64,000 bases of DNA from Chloroflexota bacterium (GCA_016234555.1 JACRBJ010000060.1:107867-171866), one strand, 5' to 3'. Shown: positions 35,233 to 44,313, counted from the stretch's first letter. Numbers and translations are program-made. Notes: generated from the sequence alone by a model not told the origin.

Positions 35233-37077
35233 TCACGGCCGCCATGAAGGCGCGTACCAATCGAAGTCGGTGGACAAGCCTGGAGCCGCGAGCATCTTCA
35301 TCTCCAGCGTGGACAAATTCACCAGAAACAGGTGCCCACCCGAGGCGGAGGTGGTCTCCTCCACCAGCAGGTATTTCCCGTTCGGTGAAAAAACCAGCCG
35401 TCCGACCGTCGTCCCCTTATAAATCGAAGACAAGGTCCGTCCATCGCGGCTAACCACGTACACCTCGGCAGCGGGCGCGCCCTCGGTAAAACCGCTGTAA
35501 TAATTGAAGGCGATCCACTGGCTGTTTGGCGACCAGACGATGGGATAGATGCTCCCGCCCTTGAAGTTCGCTAACGTGACTTCGTTTGCACCATCGGTCC
35601 CCATCACTTTCAAAACGTGCGCCTGGCTCGTCGAGTCATAGTCGCCGAACGCCAGCAGGCTGGTATCGGGCGCAGCGACGAACTGTGATTTGTCAGCCCC
35701 GCTTCCAAACGCCGAGCGCACTGAACCATCGGCAACCCGCACAAAATATGAGGGGTAGGTGTTGCCTGCGCCGGGCAGGGCGGAGCGCATGATGATGCTG
35801 TCGCCAAGCCAGCCGTCCATGATGTAGGGTCTGCCTTCGGCGGGTAAATTCGTCGAGACGCTTTTCAACTCCGAGCCATCGCGGCGCGTCACATAAACAT
35901 CCTCGCCGCCCAAACCATCCTGCGTGCGGAACGCGATCCACGCGCCGTCGGGCGACCAGAAGGGCGGGTCGATGTACGGGAATTCCGCCAGCGAAGTCCA
36001 CGCGCCCGAAGTTGGGTCGAACAGCCACAGCTTGGTCGGCGTGCCGTTGGCGTTGTCTGAATACGAGAAGGCGGCGTGCTTCCCATCGGGCGACCAGCTC
36101 AGGGCGTTGATGGTGAAGTTGAATGGGAACGGGACAGTCACGATTTGCATAGGCGGACAATTGGCGTCAAGCACGCACAAACCAGAGACCTTCACCAGTT
36201 GGATGGATGTCCCTGCCTGACGCGGCATGAGGAAGAAGTACAACTCCCCCGCTTCCCCCGCCGAGGTTGATCCCGTTTCGATGGGCTGGGATCCAACCTG
36301 GGTCGGCATGACAGCCTGCGCGAAGTCCGCAGGCATGGTGAAGATGGCCGCCTCGAAGATTTGGTTGTAGGTGATTTCGGTCATAACGCGCTCGCCCTGC
36401 AAGGCACCTGTCCCCTCTTTGACTCCGAACTCCTGCATTTTCAAGATGACCGCCGTCCGCGTATCGAGCCAAAACTTGTAGGCGACTTGAGTCTGCGAAG
36501 CGGGAGTCCATTCCACGACCAGGGTTTCGCGTCCTGCCACGGTTTCGAGGCTCACAGCTTTGAACGTCCCGCCGCCCTGTGCAAAATTGGATGAGAAAGC
36601 CATCTCGGAAAGCGGCGTGCCCATCTGCCCCCAAATCGGATTCGGATACGCCACCCCCTCGCTAACAGGCGGGACGTATTGTCCAACACGCGCAAAGTCA
36701 GGATAGGATGAAGTCTCCACCAACCCCGAATTCAGATTGAGGTTGTAGACCGTCGCCCCATCGCAGAACCTGACGATTTTATCGGCGGCGTTGGTCACGC
36801 CGTTCAACTCGACCTTGAAGCGGTTGTTCGATGGGTCGATCCACGTCCGTTCCTGGAAGGCTTGCGTCGAACCGTCCGCGCCGAACCAGGTGATCGTGCC
36901 GCTCATTTGGAGCGACATCCATTTTGTGGCGCTCTGGGTCATGGCTTGCCGAATCTGCTCGGAGGTGGAATCAGCCCGAAGAATCACCACCTCAGGCAGG
37001 GTGTCGAAATAGGAGGCTGGTTCCGCCGTGGAACAGGCTGTGAGGAGGATCAGCATCAACAATAGGAATCGTTTCAT
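35233..37077 (-). CDS. Lipoprotein with LolA-like N-terminus and PD40/TolB-like beta-propeller
   Basis: 614 residues. Lipoprotein signal MKRFLLLMLILLTACST. Residues about 40-260 look like a LolA/LppX-type beta half-barrel (MSGTITWFGADGSTQAF, VETVAGRETLVVEWTP, YKFWLDTRTAVILKMQ). From about 310 to 600 there are PD40 repeats: LSWSPDGKHAAFSYSD, PFWSPDGAWIAFRTQDG, IVWSPNSQWIAFNYY, LVFSPNGKYLLVEE. These repeats form TolB-type propellers. A role in binding at the outer face of the membrane is inferred; no enzyme motif is seen. Confidence 0.85.
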   Translation of the reverse strand: MKRFLLLMLILLTACSTAEPASYFDTLPEVVILRADSTSEQIRQAMTQSATKWMSLQMSGTITWFGADGSTQAFQERTWIDPSNNRFKVELNGVTNAADKIVRFCDGATVYNLNLNSGLVETSSYPDFARVGQYVPPVSEGVAYPNPIWGQMGTPLSEMAFSSNFAQGGGTFKAVSLETVAGRETLVVEWTPASQTQVAYKFWLDTRTAVILKMQEFGVKEGTGALQGERVMTEITYNQIFEAAIFTMPADFAQAVMPTQVGSQPIETGSTSAGEAGELYFFLMPRQAGTSIQLVKVSGLCVLDANCPPMQIVTVPFPFNFTINALSWSPDGKHAAFSYSDNANGTPTKLWLFDPTSGAWTSLAEFPYIDPPFWSPDGAWIAFRTQDGLGGEDVYVTRRDGSELKSVSTNLPAEGRPYIMDGWLGDSIIMRSALPGAGNTYPSYFVRVADGSVRSAFGSGADKSQFVAAPDTSLLAFGDYDSTSQAHVLKVMGTDGANEVTLANFKGGSIYPIVWSPNSQWIAFNYYSGFTEGAPAAEVYVVSRDGRTLSSIYKGTTVGRLVFSPNGKYLLVEETTSASGGHLFLVNLSTLEMKMLAAPGLSTDFDWYAPSWRP

Positions 37078-37122
37078 TCATGTCTCCTTTACCAAAGTCT
37101 TACAATAGACTTATCATAAACC

Positions 37123-37160
37123 AAAAAGTTCCCGCCGTCTTTCGGCGGCGGGAACTTTTT
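37123..37160. terminator. Hairpin terminator between two minus-strand genes
   Basis: 15-bp stem AAAAAGTTCCCGCCG / CGGCGGGAACTTTTT with 8-nt loop. Confidence 0.88.
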
Positions 37161-37176
37161 CTGATTTTATAATCGG

Positions 37177-39372
37177 CTAGAAAGCTGTGGTTGCAGTGGG
37201 CGTAGGTGTCGGAGTAGGCGTCTGGGTCTGCGTCGGAGTCTGGGTCTGTGTTGGGGCCTGCGTCTGTGTCGGGGTCGGAGTCTGGGTCTGCGTTGGAGCA
37301 GATTGCGAAGCTGTCGGGGTTGGAGTATAGGTGGCAGTTGCGGGCGAGACCGTGCTGGTGGGTGTGGGCGTGTAAGTCGACGTGGCGGTGGGCGAAGTTC
37401 CACCCGAAGAACCAGCCGCATTGTAGATGATGGGCGCCACCCAAAGTGCGCGGTCACCTACCGGGGAACCGGTGGAACTGACGCTGAGGATAAACTTCAC
37501 ATCCTGTCCAGCCAGCGGCGAGAGGTCAATATCTGCCGTGTAATATTGCCCTTCATATCGTTCCACAAAAGCCCAGAAGGTCTGGATGTTGGAACTGCCG
37601 GCGAGGGCGTAATCGAGACGGAAGACCACGTAGCAGGAGGTGGCATTGCTTTCGCAGTTGACAATGGTGCGGAATTTATCGCCGTTCTTTACCTTGTAGG
37701 TGGGATAAATGCCCTGGATGTATCCGTTGCTGATATTCTGCGGGTAAGTGAGCAAGCCTGTGCGATTGTCGGCTACGCCGTTCTCCAGTCGCGATGGACT
37801 GGTGATCAGCACAAAGCCGTTCGCATTTCCGTCCGTGCCCGGGCATGGCTGTTGTCCCGCTCCGCTAAACCAGGTGGCGGCGCAGACGTTTGCCACAAAG
37901 TCATAGATTGTGCCGGGGATGACAGTAGCAGGAGTCACCGGGGTGCCCGGTGTGACGGTGGGTGGAACAGTCCCTGTGCCCGTCACCTTGATCTCGACCC
38001 AGAAGGATTTCGTTCCTGCGGAGCCAATGCCAAACGGGATACCGCTACTGTTCTTCAGTTTCCAGTAACCGCGATAGGTCCCAGCAGTGTTCGGGGAAGT
38101 CAATGAGATGGTGATATCCACGGTCTGGCCAGGTGCCACTGAAGTCGGTATGACCGCGGAATCGGGTCCGCCCATTTTCTCGCCGGAGTCAAACATCAGG
38201 CTGTAATTGGTCCACGTGCATGAGCCGACATTCTTCAAGCGCCATGTCTTGCTAAAACCAATCCCTGGAGCAAAGCCCATGCCATCCGGCACGGTGACGT
38301 CGGAGATGAATTGCGCCCGGTCACAGGAGGACGGAATCGGGGTTACCGATTTTGTGGGCGTGGGAGTCGGAGGCGTGCCGGTCACGGTTGGGGTGTAGGT
38401 GGGAGTCGCCACCGTCCCACCTGGGCGGGAGATAATCGGGTTGACCCACAGGGCGCGGTCACCTGTCGGCGAGCCGTAGGCGGAGATGACAAGGATGAAC
38501 TTCACGTCCTGACCAGCCAGTGAATCCAGGTTGAGGTTGGCGTTGTAGCTTAAACCCTCGTATCTTTCACGGAAGGTCCAGAAGGTCCTGACCGAGCCGG
38601 AGCCAATCTGGTAATCGAGACGATAGGCGACATAACAATTGGTCGCACCATATTCACAGCCAATGGTTGCCTGGAAGCGGTCACCGGTTTGCACGCGGAA
38701 TGCGGGATAGGAAGCCTGAATGTAGCCGTTGGTGACGTTGTTCGGGGCAAAGAGCAAGCCCGCCTGTCCGGATTCGATACCGTTCTCGAGTTTGGGTCTG
38801 TCGCTCTTGAAGGCAAATCCATTGGCGTTGCCGTCGGCAACGGGGAAGGTCAATCCGCCCGCGCCGCTGCTCCAGGTTGCAGATGCCGCGTTGGTGGTAA
38901 AGTCATAGCCGGTGCCAGCCGAGCCGGCGACATAGATTTCGACCCAGAACGATTTGTTTGCGGTTGAGCCGATGCCAAATACGCCGCCTGAGTTGCTCTT
39001 GAATTTGTAATAGCCGAAATAATGTCCGGCGGAGCTGGGCGCGGTCATGTCCACAGTGATGTCCACGGTTTGACCGGGATTCACGGTGGTGCCCAGCCCG
39101 GATGAGGCGGGGGCACCCATCCTCTCGCCGCTGTCGAAGATCAGTGAGACATCATTTGTGTTCCATGCGCAGGAGCCGATATTCTTAATCCGCCATGTTT
39201 TCTTAAACGCTGTATTCGCTGCAAAATTTGTGCCGTCGGGGATGGTCACGTCGGCGATAAATTGCGCCCAATAGCAGGTGGCAGCCTGGGCGGTTTGCAA
39301 GGATGCAGGCGCGAAGGACAGCATCAAAGCGAGTAAGAGTAAGGCGGTGGCGAACTTTGATACAAGTTTCAT
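37177..39372 (-). CDS. Secreted protein with two NBR1-like Ig domains and two beta-rich modules
   Basis: 731 residues from ATG 39372 (GGAGG 5 nt upstream). After a signal peptide (about 1-31) the protein is a duplicated module. An NBR1-type Ig domain (about 36-148: FIADVTIPDGTNFAAN, KTWRIKNIGSCAW) is followed by a beta-rich domain (about 155-300). A Thr/Pro linker leads to a second Ig domain (about 345-455: FISDVTVPDGMGFAPG, KTWRLKNVGSCTW) and second beta-rich domain (about 480-650). The C-terminus is about 60 residues of Thr/Pro/Gln-rich repeat. Extracellular binding or adhesion is inferred. The low-complexity tail is encoded by tandem TCTGGGTCTGCGT-like repeats. Confidence 0.86.
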   Translation of the reverse strand: MKLVSKFATALLLLALMLSFAPASLQTAQAATCYWAQFIADVTIPDGTNFAANTAFKKTWRIKNIGSCAWNTNDVSLIFDSGERMGAPASSGLGTTVNPGQTVDITVDMTAPSSAGHYFGYYKFKSNSGGVFGIGSTANKSFWVEIYVAGSAGTGYDFTTNAASATWSSGAGGLTFPVADGNANGFAFKSDRPKLENGIESGQAGLLFAPNNVTNGYIQASYPAFRVQTGDRFQATIGCEYGATNCYVAYRLDYQIGSGSVRTFWTFRERYEGLSYNANLNLDSLAGQDVKFILVISAYGSPTGDRALWVNPIISRPGGTVATPTYTPTVTGTPPTPTPTKSVTPIPSSCDRAQFISDVTVPDGMGFAPGIGFSKTWRLKNVGSCTWTNYSLMFDSGEKMGGPDSAVIPTSVAPGQTVDITISLTSPNTAGTYRGYWKLKNSSGIPFGIGSAGTKSFWVEIKVTGTGTVPPTVTPGTPVTPATVIPGTIYDFVANVCAATWFSGAGQQPCPGTDGNANGFVLITSPSRLENGVADNRTGLLTYPQNISNGYIQGIYPTYKVKNGDKFRTIVNCESNATSCYVVFRLDYALAGSSNIQTFWAFVERYEGQYYTADIDLSPLAGQDVKFILSVSSTGSPVGDRALWVAPIIYNAAGSSGGTSPTATSTYTPTPTSTVSPATATYTPTPTASQSAPTQTQTPTPTQTQAPTQTQTPTQTQTPTPTPTPTATTAF

Positions 39373-39653
39373 TTCTTCCTCCATCTAATCAAATGCTAAA
39401 CAATGACGTTGATAACTCCAAAAAAGTTCCTTTTGACTATACGCCGTCTCTAGTATAACTTTTCTTAACAGAATGTTCAATATCATTAATAGGGCAATTT
39501 CATGACACTTTTGTCCTGTATACGAACCAAATTTAATGGGTTTCCCAACGCGGGAAACCCATTTTCAACAACAATTTGGCTGGTCGCGGAAATACTCCCA
39601 CCTCATCGTGTTTTCCAACAGATCACTGGAGAGGTTATAAAAGAGAAATGGCG

Positions 39654-40394
39654 CTACAACCTTGCCAGTCTTCCCGCTTTCTTCAAATCCCTGTAATGCC
39701 ACAACACCTGCCAGATGCGAAAAGCGGCTTCAGCTTGGATCTTAAATGACATTTTCGACTTCCCCCAGCGACGGTCGGCAAAATAAATCGGTGATTCACC
39801 AAACTTGAATTCGAGACAATATGCAAGGTATGCCATCTCCACTAGAAAGACATAGCCATTGGACTGGATGCGCTCAAAGGGTATCTGTTGCAGGATTTCC
39901 CGCCGCCACATGCGATACCCCGTCGTAACGTCGCGCAGAGGCAATCCCAGGATTGTGCGTGCATAATAATTTCCAAAAGCCGAAAGACTCTTCCGCCAGA
40001 GGGGCCAGCGCTCATCCACGGAACCGCCCTTTACATAGCGTGAACCAAGCACGACATCGTTAGCCGCCAACAATTTTGCCATTCCGACAAGCGCCGATGG
40101 GTCATGTGAAAAATCAGCATCCATCTGAACAATGGCTTCAGCATCGCTTTCCAGCACTTTTTGAAAGCCGTTGAGGTATGCCGAACGCAGTCCCAGCTTG
40201 CCGGGACGGTGGAGCACGGTCACCCGCCCCGGGTGGGATTTTGCAAGTTCATCCGCCACCCGCCCAGTGCCATCAGGGCTGTTGTCGTCAACAACCAGTA
40301 TGCGCACGTCGAGGGGAAGCGAAAATAAAGCGGAGACCAGTTTGGGCAGGTTCTCCGCTTCGTTATAAGTGGGGGTAACAACTGTAATACGCAA
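39654..40394 (-). CDS. Family 2 glycosyltransferase, polyprenol-phosphate mannose synthase-like
   Basis: 246 residues from TTG 40394; GGAG lies 5 nt upstream and no ATG is available in the right place. MRITVVTPTYNEAENLPKLV and VVDDNSPDGTGRVADEL form the nucleotide-sugar site. VQMDADFSHDP carries the metal-binding aspartates, and RRWGKSKMSFKIQAEA is the C-terminal signature of dolichyl/polyprenyl-phosphate mannosyltransferases without a membrane domain. It should load a sugar onto a lipid carrier for cell-surface glycosylation. It is last in a run with the receiver, V4R and roadblock genes. Confidence 0.88.
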   Translation of the reverse strand: MRITVVTPTYNEAENLPKLVSALFSLPLDVRILVVDDNSPDGTGRVADELAKSHPGRVTVLHRPGKLGLRSAYLNGFQKVLESDAEAIVQMDADFSHDPSALVGMAKLLAANDVVLGSRYVKGGSVDERWPLWRKSLSAFGNYYARTILGLPLRDVTTGYRMWRREILQQIPFERIQSNGYVFLVEMAYLAYCLEFKFGESPIYFADRRWGKSKMSFKIQAEAAFRIWQVLWHYRDLKKAGRLARL

Positions 40395-40402
40395 AAAAAC
40401 TC

Positions 40403-41257
40403 CTATTTCCTAAGACGCATCAGTTCGGTCTTTATCTGGTTCGCATCGGCAAATTTATCTTTAAGCGACGCAACCTCCGCCATCTTCACATTAAGGCGGT
40501 TGTGGCTTTTCGCCATCTGTTCACGGTCCTTGATGGGATAAAAGTATTCGACTGATTGATCGAGCCGGAGGCGAAGCTTCTCGCTCAATGCCGCCAGGTT
40601 GGAAGGCGGAATGACGAGGATGAAGTCCGTGCCGCTGACGTGACCGAGAAAATCCTCGGGGCGGCTTACCTCTCTCATGGTATTTACGATCATCAGGCTG
40701 ATCGCCCGCAAAACGTCATCCGATGCGACAAAGCCGTAGGCTTCGCGGAAGGACACCATGTTGTCAATCGAGACAAACAACACAGCCACTCCATCCTTTC
40801 CAATGACTTCGGACAGTTTTTCGTCAACGAGCGCGCCTTCCGGCAAGCCGGTAACGGGATTTGTCAACGATCCCTGGTTGACCCGCTTAAGGGCGTTTCG
40901 CACGCGCAGGCGCAATTCCTGCACGTCAAAAGGTTTGGTGATGTAATCATCCGCGCCGATCTCCAATCCCTGCAAACGGTCGGAACGATCCCGCTTCTCG
41001 GTGAGGAAAATGATGGGAACCTCAGCCGTGCGACGGTCACTGCGCAGCCGTCGGGCTACTTCATAACCGTCGATATCGGGGAGGCGGATGTCGAGAATGA
41101 CAAGGTCGGGATGTACAGTTTGACAGGAACGGACGCCGTCCTCGCCCCAATTAACAGTGAACACCTCATAACCCTGAACGCGAAAATACGCGTTCAGCAT
41201 TTCAGCCACATCGACGTCGTCTTCAACAATGAGTATTTTTGGCTTGGTCTCTGCCAC
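40403..41257 (-). CDS. Receiver domain protein with degenerate GGDEF-like domain
   Basis: 284 residues from GTG 41257. Receiver domain (about 6-122) with acidic DD, D54 in LVILDIRLPDIDG and K in YITKPFD. The second domain (about 135-250) has the diguanylate-cyclase layout: NPVTGLPEG in place of DxLTGLxNR, and GHVSGTDFILV where GGDEF should be. With the catalytic GGDEF replaced by SGTDF, cyclic-di-GMP synthesis is unlikely; a binding or scaffold role is more probable. A helical tail follows. It is 8 nt upstream of the glycosyltransferase, probably one operon. Confidence 0.86.
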   Translation of the reverse strand: MAETKPKILIVEDDVDVAEMLNAYFRVQGYEVFTVNWGEDGVRSCQTVHPDLVILDIRLPDIDGYEVARRLRSDRRTAEVPIIFLTEKRDRSDRLQGLEIGADDYITKPFDVQELRLRVRNALKRVNQGSLTNPVTGLPEGALVDEKLSEVIGKDGVAVLFVSIDNMVSFREAYGFVASDDVLRAISLMIVNTMREVSRPEDFLGHVSGTDFILVIPPSNLAALSEKLRLRLDQSVEYFYPIKDREQMAKSHNRLNVKMAEVASLKDKFADANQIKTELMRLRK

Positions 41258-41280
41258 GGCAGACCTTCGTTATATTCCAG

Positions 41281-41916
41281 CTAGGAAATCGGTTCTTTTT
41301 GGACGATGAATTCACAAACGTCATCGCCAACCGCAACGCACTTGGACTCGTTCACACGGAATTCATTGCCACCGGAAACCCACTTCAGGCTTTCCTGCAA
41401 CAAACCTGTGGAGATGAAACAGACCGGTTTATCCGCGCCCGTGCGTCCCCAGCAGCATGGGCACTTATGGATGGTCCACACCCATTCCGTATCCTTTTCC
41501 TCGACCGTGGTCTGTTGATCGCTCAATTGGGTGAAAATTTTGGCAAACGCAGGCAGACCAATTCTGAGTTTGGATTGAAGCGGGAGAACCACAAATGCCA
41601 GATCGGCGGCGCCAGCCAGGGCGCCGAAATTTTTCAGCGCATCGGAAAAAGTCGCGCGCCCGGCGCGCAGGGCAAGCCCGCGTCCCCCGCGCGGACCATA
41701 CATTTCCTCGAGCGCTGAACCCAGGGCTGAAAGTTCCGCAAAATCAAATCCCTTGTCGAGATTATCCGGGGGATAGTTTTCGATGTAATTGTTAAGTCCC
41801 GCCAGGTTCAGGATGGCGTTTAAACCGTTCTTACCCATCACCTCTTCCAAGGATTTGATGGTAATCATGCCAAACTTATTGGGATAATATAAACCACTTT
41901 TTTGAAGGGGGCTCAT
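41281..41916 (-). CDS. V4R (4-vinyl reductase) domain protein
   Basis: 211 residues. The C-terminal half has the V4R pattern of spaced cysteines and Gly-Asp: HKCPCCWGRTG, PVCFISTGLLQESLKWVSGG, then ESKCVAVGDDVCEFIVQ. V4R domains bind small hydrophobic ligands or metals and occur in bacteriochlorophyll synthesis and in signalling proteins. The N-terminal part (YYPNKFGMITIKSLEEVMGK) is helical. GGAG precedes ATG 41916. Located between a roadblock protein and a receiver protein, it is probably part of a sensory complex. Confidence 0.82.
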   Translation of the reverse strand: MSPLQKSGLYYPNKFGMITIKSLEEVMGKNGLNAILNLAGLNNYIENYPPDNLDKGFDFAELSALGSALEEMYGPRGGRGLALRAGRATFSDALKNFGALAGAADLAFVVLPLQSKLRIGLPAFAKIFTQLSDQQTTVEEKDTEWVWTIHKCPCCWGRTGADKPVCFISTGLLQESLKWVSGGNEFRVNESKCVAVGDDVCEFIVQKEPIS

Positions 41917-41926
41917 AGCAACTCCA

Positions 41927-42298
41927 CTAGATCAACTTCGCCAGATCTTCGGCGGCGCGACGCATATCAAGGAAGATCAGGCCGAGTTTGGCCTGTTCGC
42001 GTGCCAGTGCGGTGAGAACTGCCTCCTCACCGACCGACATCAACAACACATACCCCTTCAAACCTTTGATGTAAACCTGCTCAAGGGAACCACGACCCAA
42101 CTCACTTGCAATCCGCTCTCCCAGCGACAGCATGGCAGCGGACATCGCCGACACACGATCCTCTTCCACGCCCTGGGGAAGGGCAGACGCAATACTAAGC
42201 CCATCAACGCTGACCACGGCTGATGCTTCAATATCAGGCGACGAAGCCTGTAACTCTCGCAGGCGATCCACCATTTGTTGCGAACGATTTTTTGACAA
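41927..42298 (-). CDS. Roadblock/LC7-domain protein
   Basis: 123 residues from TTG 42298, with GGAGGG 5 nt upstream. The roadblock fold is suggested by LRELQASSPDIEASAVVSVDGLSIA, SAMLSLGERIASELG and LEQVYIKGLKGYVLLMSVGEEAVLTALA. In bacteria such proteins are MglB-like: they act as GTPase-activating or scaffolding partners of small GTPases and in polarity systems. No MglA-type GTPase gene is in the window. It is first in a four-gene run with the V4R, receiver and glycosyltransferase genes. Confidence 0.88.
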   Translation of the reverse strand: MSKNRSQQMVDRLRELQASSPDIEASAVVSVDGLSIASALPQGVEEDRVSAMSAAMLSLGERIASELGRGSLEQVYIKGLKGYVLLMSVGEEAVLTALAREQAKLGLIFLDMRRAAEDLAKLI

Positions 42299-42435
42299 AC
42301 CAACCCTCCTATGGGGGAAGTTGAGCGCCCAATCAAAATGGGCAACACTTTCATTAATTACGACTATTTTAGAACATGGCTTTCATTGTGTCAAGTTCGG
42401 CATATTACAGCTTACAAAACAGCAAGCCATCCACA

Positions 42436-42444
42436 TGCTATAAT
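42436..42444 (+). promoter_or_regulatory. Extended -10 promoter of the L,D-transpeptidase gene
   Basis: TGCTATAAT, a full extended -10, ends 9 nt before ATG 42454; no ribosome site between, so the mRNA is probably leaderless or nearly so. Confidence 0.68.
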
Positions 42445-42453
42445 TTGTCACCA

Positions 42454-43587
42454 ATGAGAAAAACCAAAATAGTTGTGTTCCTCATCTCTCTTCTGTCAAC
42501 AATCTCACAGATCGCTTACGCGCAGGAGCCACTGCCTGTCGAACCTGAAAGCGGCGGGGTGGTTTGTGAACCGGGGATTTATCTATCGCAACCAGATGAC
42601 TGTCTCCCTCTTGGACCTTCCGCCTATTTGACCGAACTTGCCCGCCTCGGCATGACCTTTCCGCCGCGCCCACTGCCCGCTTCAAAATCCGACCCAAGCC
42701 TGGTACAGATTCCCTACAAGTATTTCCGCCTCGATGAGGATTTTGTGCCAATCTATGGGGCCCCAGGCGAGAAAGGTCCCGGCTTGGCAGAGTTTCCACC
42801 CGGCTTTGTGTATATCTCCTATATTGACCGCGTGGAGCAGGGCGGAGTGTACTATCTGATGTCGGATGGAAAATGGATACCCGGCAAAGGATCGCGCATC
42901 GGAGAAATATCCAGCTTTCAGGGACTTGTTTTCAACGCCACACCGCGCACTTCCATTGGCTGGGCGTTTGAGCAAATTCCAGTCATGAGCGCGCCCGGCT
43001 ATAATTCGGGCAGGACGGGAAGGGAAATCGCTCTTTTCGAAGTTGTGACGATTTACAATGTGCAGGTCATGGACAACACGGAATGGTATTTAATCGGACC
43101 CGATCAATGGCTGGAAGGGCGCAAAGTAGCGCGCATCATGGCGAACACAACTCCCCCACAAGGAGTAACCGCCAACCGCTGGATTGACGTGGATCTTGCC
43201 GAGCAGGTCCTTACCGTGTACGAAAACAACCAGCTCATCTTTGCCACCGTCATCGCCAGCGGGTCGGAACCTTTCTGGACGAGACCGGGACTCTTCCAAA
43301 TTTTTCAGAAAAAAGAAACCGAAACCATGCGGAACAACGATCTCTCTGATTTTTATTACCTGGAGAACGTCCCCTGGACGATGTATTTCGACGGCGCGCG
43401 CGCATTGCATGGCGCATACTGGCGCACACGCTTTGGATATCCACAATCCCATGGGTGTGTAAACCTGTCCATCGGTGACGCACACTGGCTATTCAACTGG
43501 GCAGTTGAAGGAGATTGGGTCTACGTCCATGATCCCACAGGTCAGACGCCGACCGATCCGTCATTTTACACAGGCGGCGCATATTGA
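42454..43587 (+). CDS. L,D-transpeptidase (YkuD family)
   Basis: 377 residues from ATG 42454, where a signal peptide begins (MRKTKIVVFLISLLSTISQI, then AYA). After a variable region and two SH3-like segments (about 90-240), the YkuD domain runs from about 248: WIDVDLAEQVLTVYENNQL, FATVIASGS, and the active-site block RFGYPQSHGCVNLSIGDA with the histidine and catalytic cysteine. It cross-links or modifies peptidoglycan or attaches proteins to it, on the outside of the cell membrane. An upstream ATG at 42376 is rejected because a promoter -10 lies between the two. Confidence 0.92.
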   Translation: MRKTKIVVFLISLLSTISQIAYAQEPLPVEPESGGVVCEPGIYLSQPDDCLPLGPSAYLTELARLGMTFPPRPLPASKSDPSLVQIPYKYFRLDEDFVPIYGAPGEKGPGLAEFPPGFVYISYIDRVEQGGVYYLMSDGKWIPGKGSRIGEISSFQGLVFNATPRTSIGWAFEQIPVMSAPGYNSGRTGREIALFEVVTIYNVQVMDNTEWYLIGPDQWLEGRKVARIMANTTPPQGVTANRWIDVDLAEQVLTVYENNQLIFATVIASGSEPFWTRPGLFQIFQKKETETMRNNDLSDFYYLENVPWTMYFDGARALHGAYWRTRFGYPQSHGCVNLSIGDAHWLFNWAVEGDWVYVHDPTGQTPTDPSFYTGGAY

Positions 43588-43631
43588 CATTGACATACCC
43601 TCATGGTAAACTACCGCCCGCTTAGTTAGTT

Positions 43632-43705
43632 GGTCCCGTGGTGTAGCGGCCTAACATGCGGCCCTGTCAAGGCCGAGATCGCGGGTTCGAATCCCGTCGG
43701 GACCG
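43632..43705 (+). tRNA. tRNA-Asp (anticodon GTC)
   Basis: Cloverleaf: 7-bp acceptor GGTCCCG/CGGGACC with discriminator G, anticodon stem CGGCC/GGCCG around loop CTGTCAA (GTC), T arm GCGGG-TTCGAAT-CCCGT. The CCA end is not encoded. A terminator hairpin follows at 43,750. Confidence 0.97.
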
Positions 43706-43749
43706 CCTCTCCGTAGGCACATAATGCAATATCACTTCATTGCATCAAC

Positions 43750-43783
43750 AAAAAGACCACGCTGATCATGTGGTCTTTTTGTT
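43750..43783 (+). terminator. Terminator downstream of tRNA-Asp
   Basis: Stem AAAAAGACCAC / GTGGTCTTTTT with a 9-nt loop. An ATGCAA/TTGCAT hairpin lies just before it. Confidence 0.82.
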
Positions 43784-44250
43784 TTCATCGTGCTGTCGAA
43801 AGCTTCTCAATGGTTCCACCCATTCAGGCTCTGGAACAGGGCTCTGAGTTATTTCGCTCCAGGACCCACTGTTGCAAATACATATCCAGATCTGCCCTTT
43901 GCCATACAGGCCGGACTGATGCCCTATTTTTACGATTGGTCACACCCTGATGAATATTTCGGCGTTGAGTAACTACCTGACGCTGTAATTAGAGCCAAAA
44001 TGAAACCCACCACCATTTACGGAATCTTTGTCGGCTTGATGATATTCACACAATGGGCATTTTCTTATCAGCGGACAAGTGACGGAACTCCCTGGCGCAT
44101 TGCCCCACACCTGTCCAATGAGTTCATTACACACGTACCGGGCCGGGATTGAAAAGGAACGGAACACACCTGCCGGGCAGGAATTGGTTGTCCTCTGGAT
44201 GAAATCAACGGGACTGTGAAAGAAGCGTCATTTATATCAAGTTAATTGGC
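43784..44250 (+). pseudogene. Decayed gene fragments next to tRNA-Asp
   Basis: No intact gene. Short frames read like protein pieces: one at about 43,806-43,972 (FHPFRLWNRALSYFAPGPT, then ANTYPDLPFAIQAGLMPYF) and one at 44,000-44,152, 50 residues, starting MKPTTIYGIFVGLMIFTQWA. They lie in different frames and lack ribosome sites, except that the second has a weak one. This looks like debris of one or two genes, possibly brought in by insertion beside the tRNA. Family not recognised. Confidence 0.45.
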
Positions 44251-44284
44251 ATGAGTAGCCTGCCTATCCGTATGGATAGTTTAC

Positions 44285-44313
44285 AACTCCCCCACCGACG
44301 GGGGAGTTTTTTA
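44285..44313 (+). terminator. ACTCCCCC/GGGGGAGT terminator, copy 1
   Basis: AACTCCCCC-accga-CGGGGGAGTT followed by TTTT. The same hairpin recurs at 45,320, 46,589 and 48,951. Confidence 0.85.

Noticed and set aside
37177..37420. Possible CRISPR-like or minisatellite array from the regular TCTGGGTCTGCGT words
   Set aside because: The repeats encode the Thr/Pro/Gln tail of the NBR1-domain protein in frame; no spacers or cas genes.
42376..42453. Longer start for the L,D-transpeptidase
   Set aside because: A full extended -10 box lies between this ATG and ATG 42454, where the signal peptide begins.
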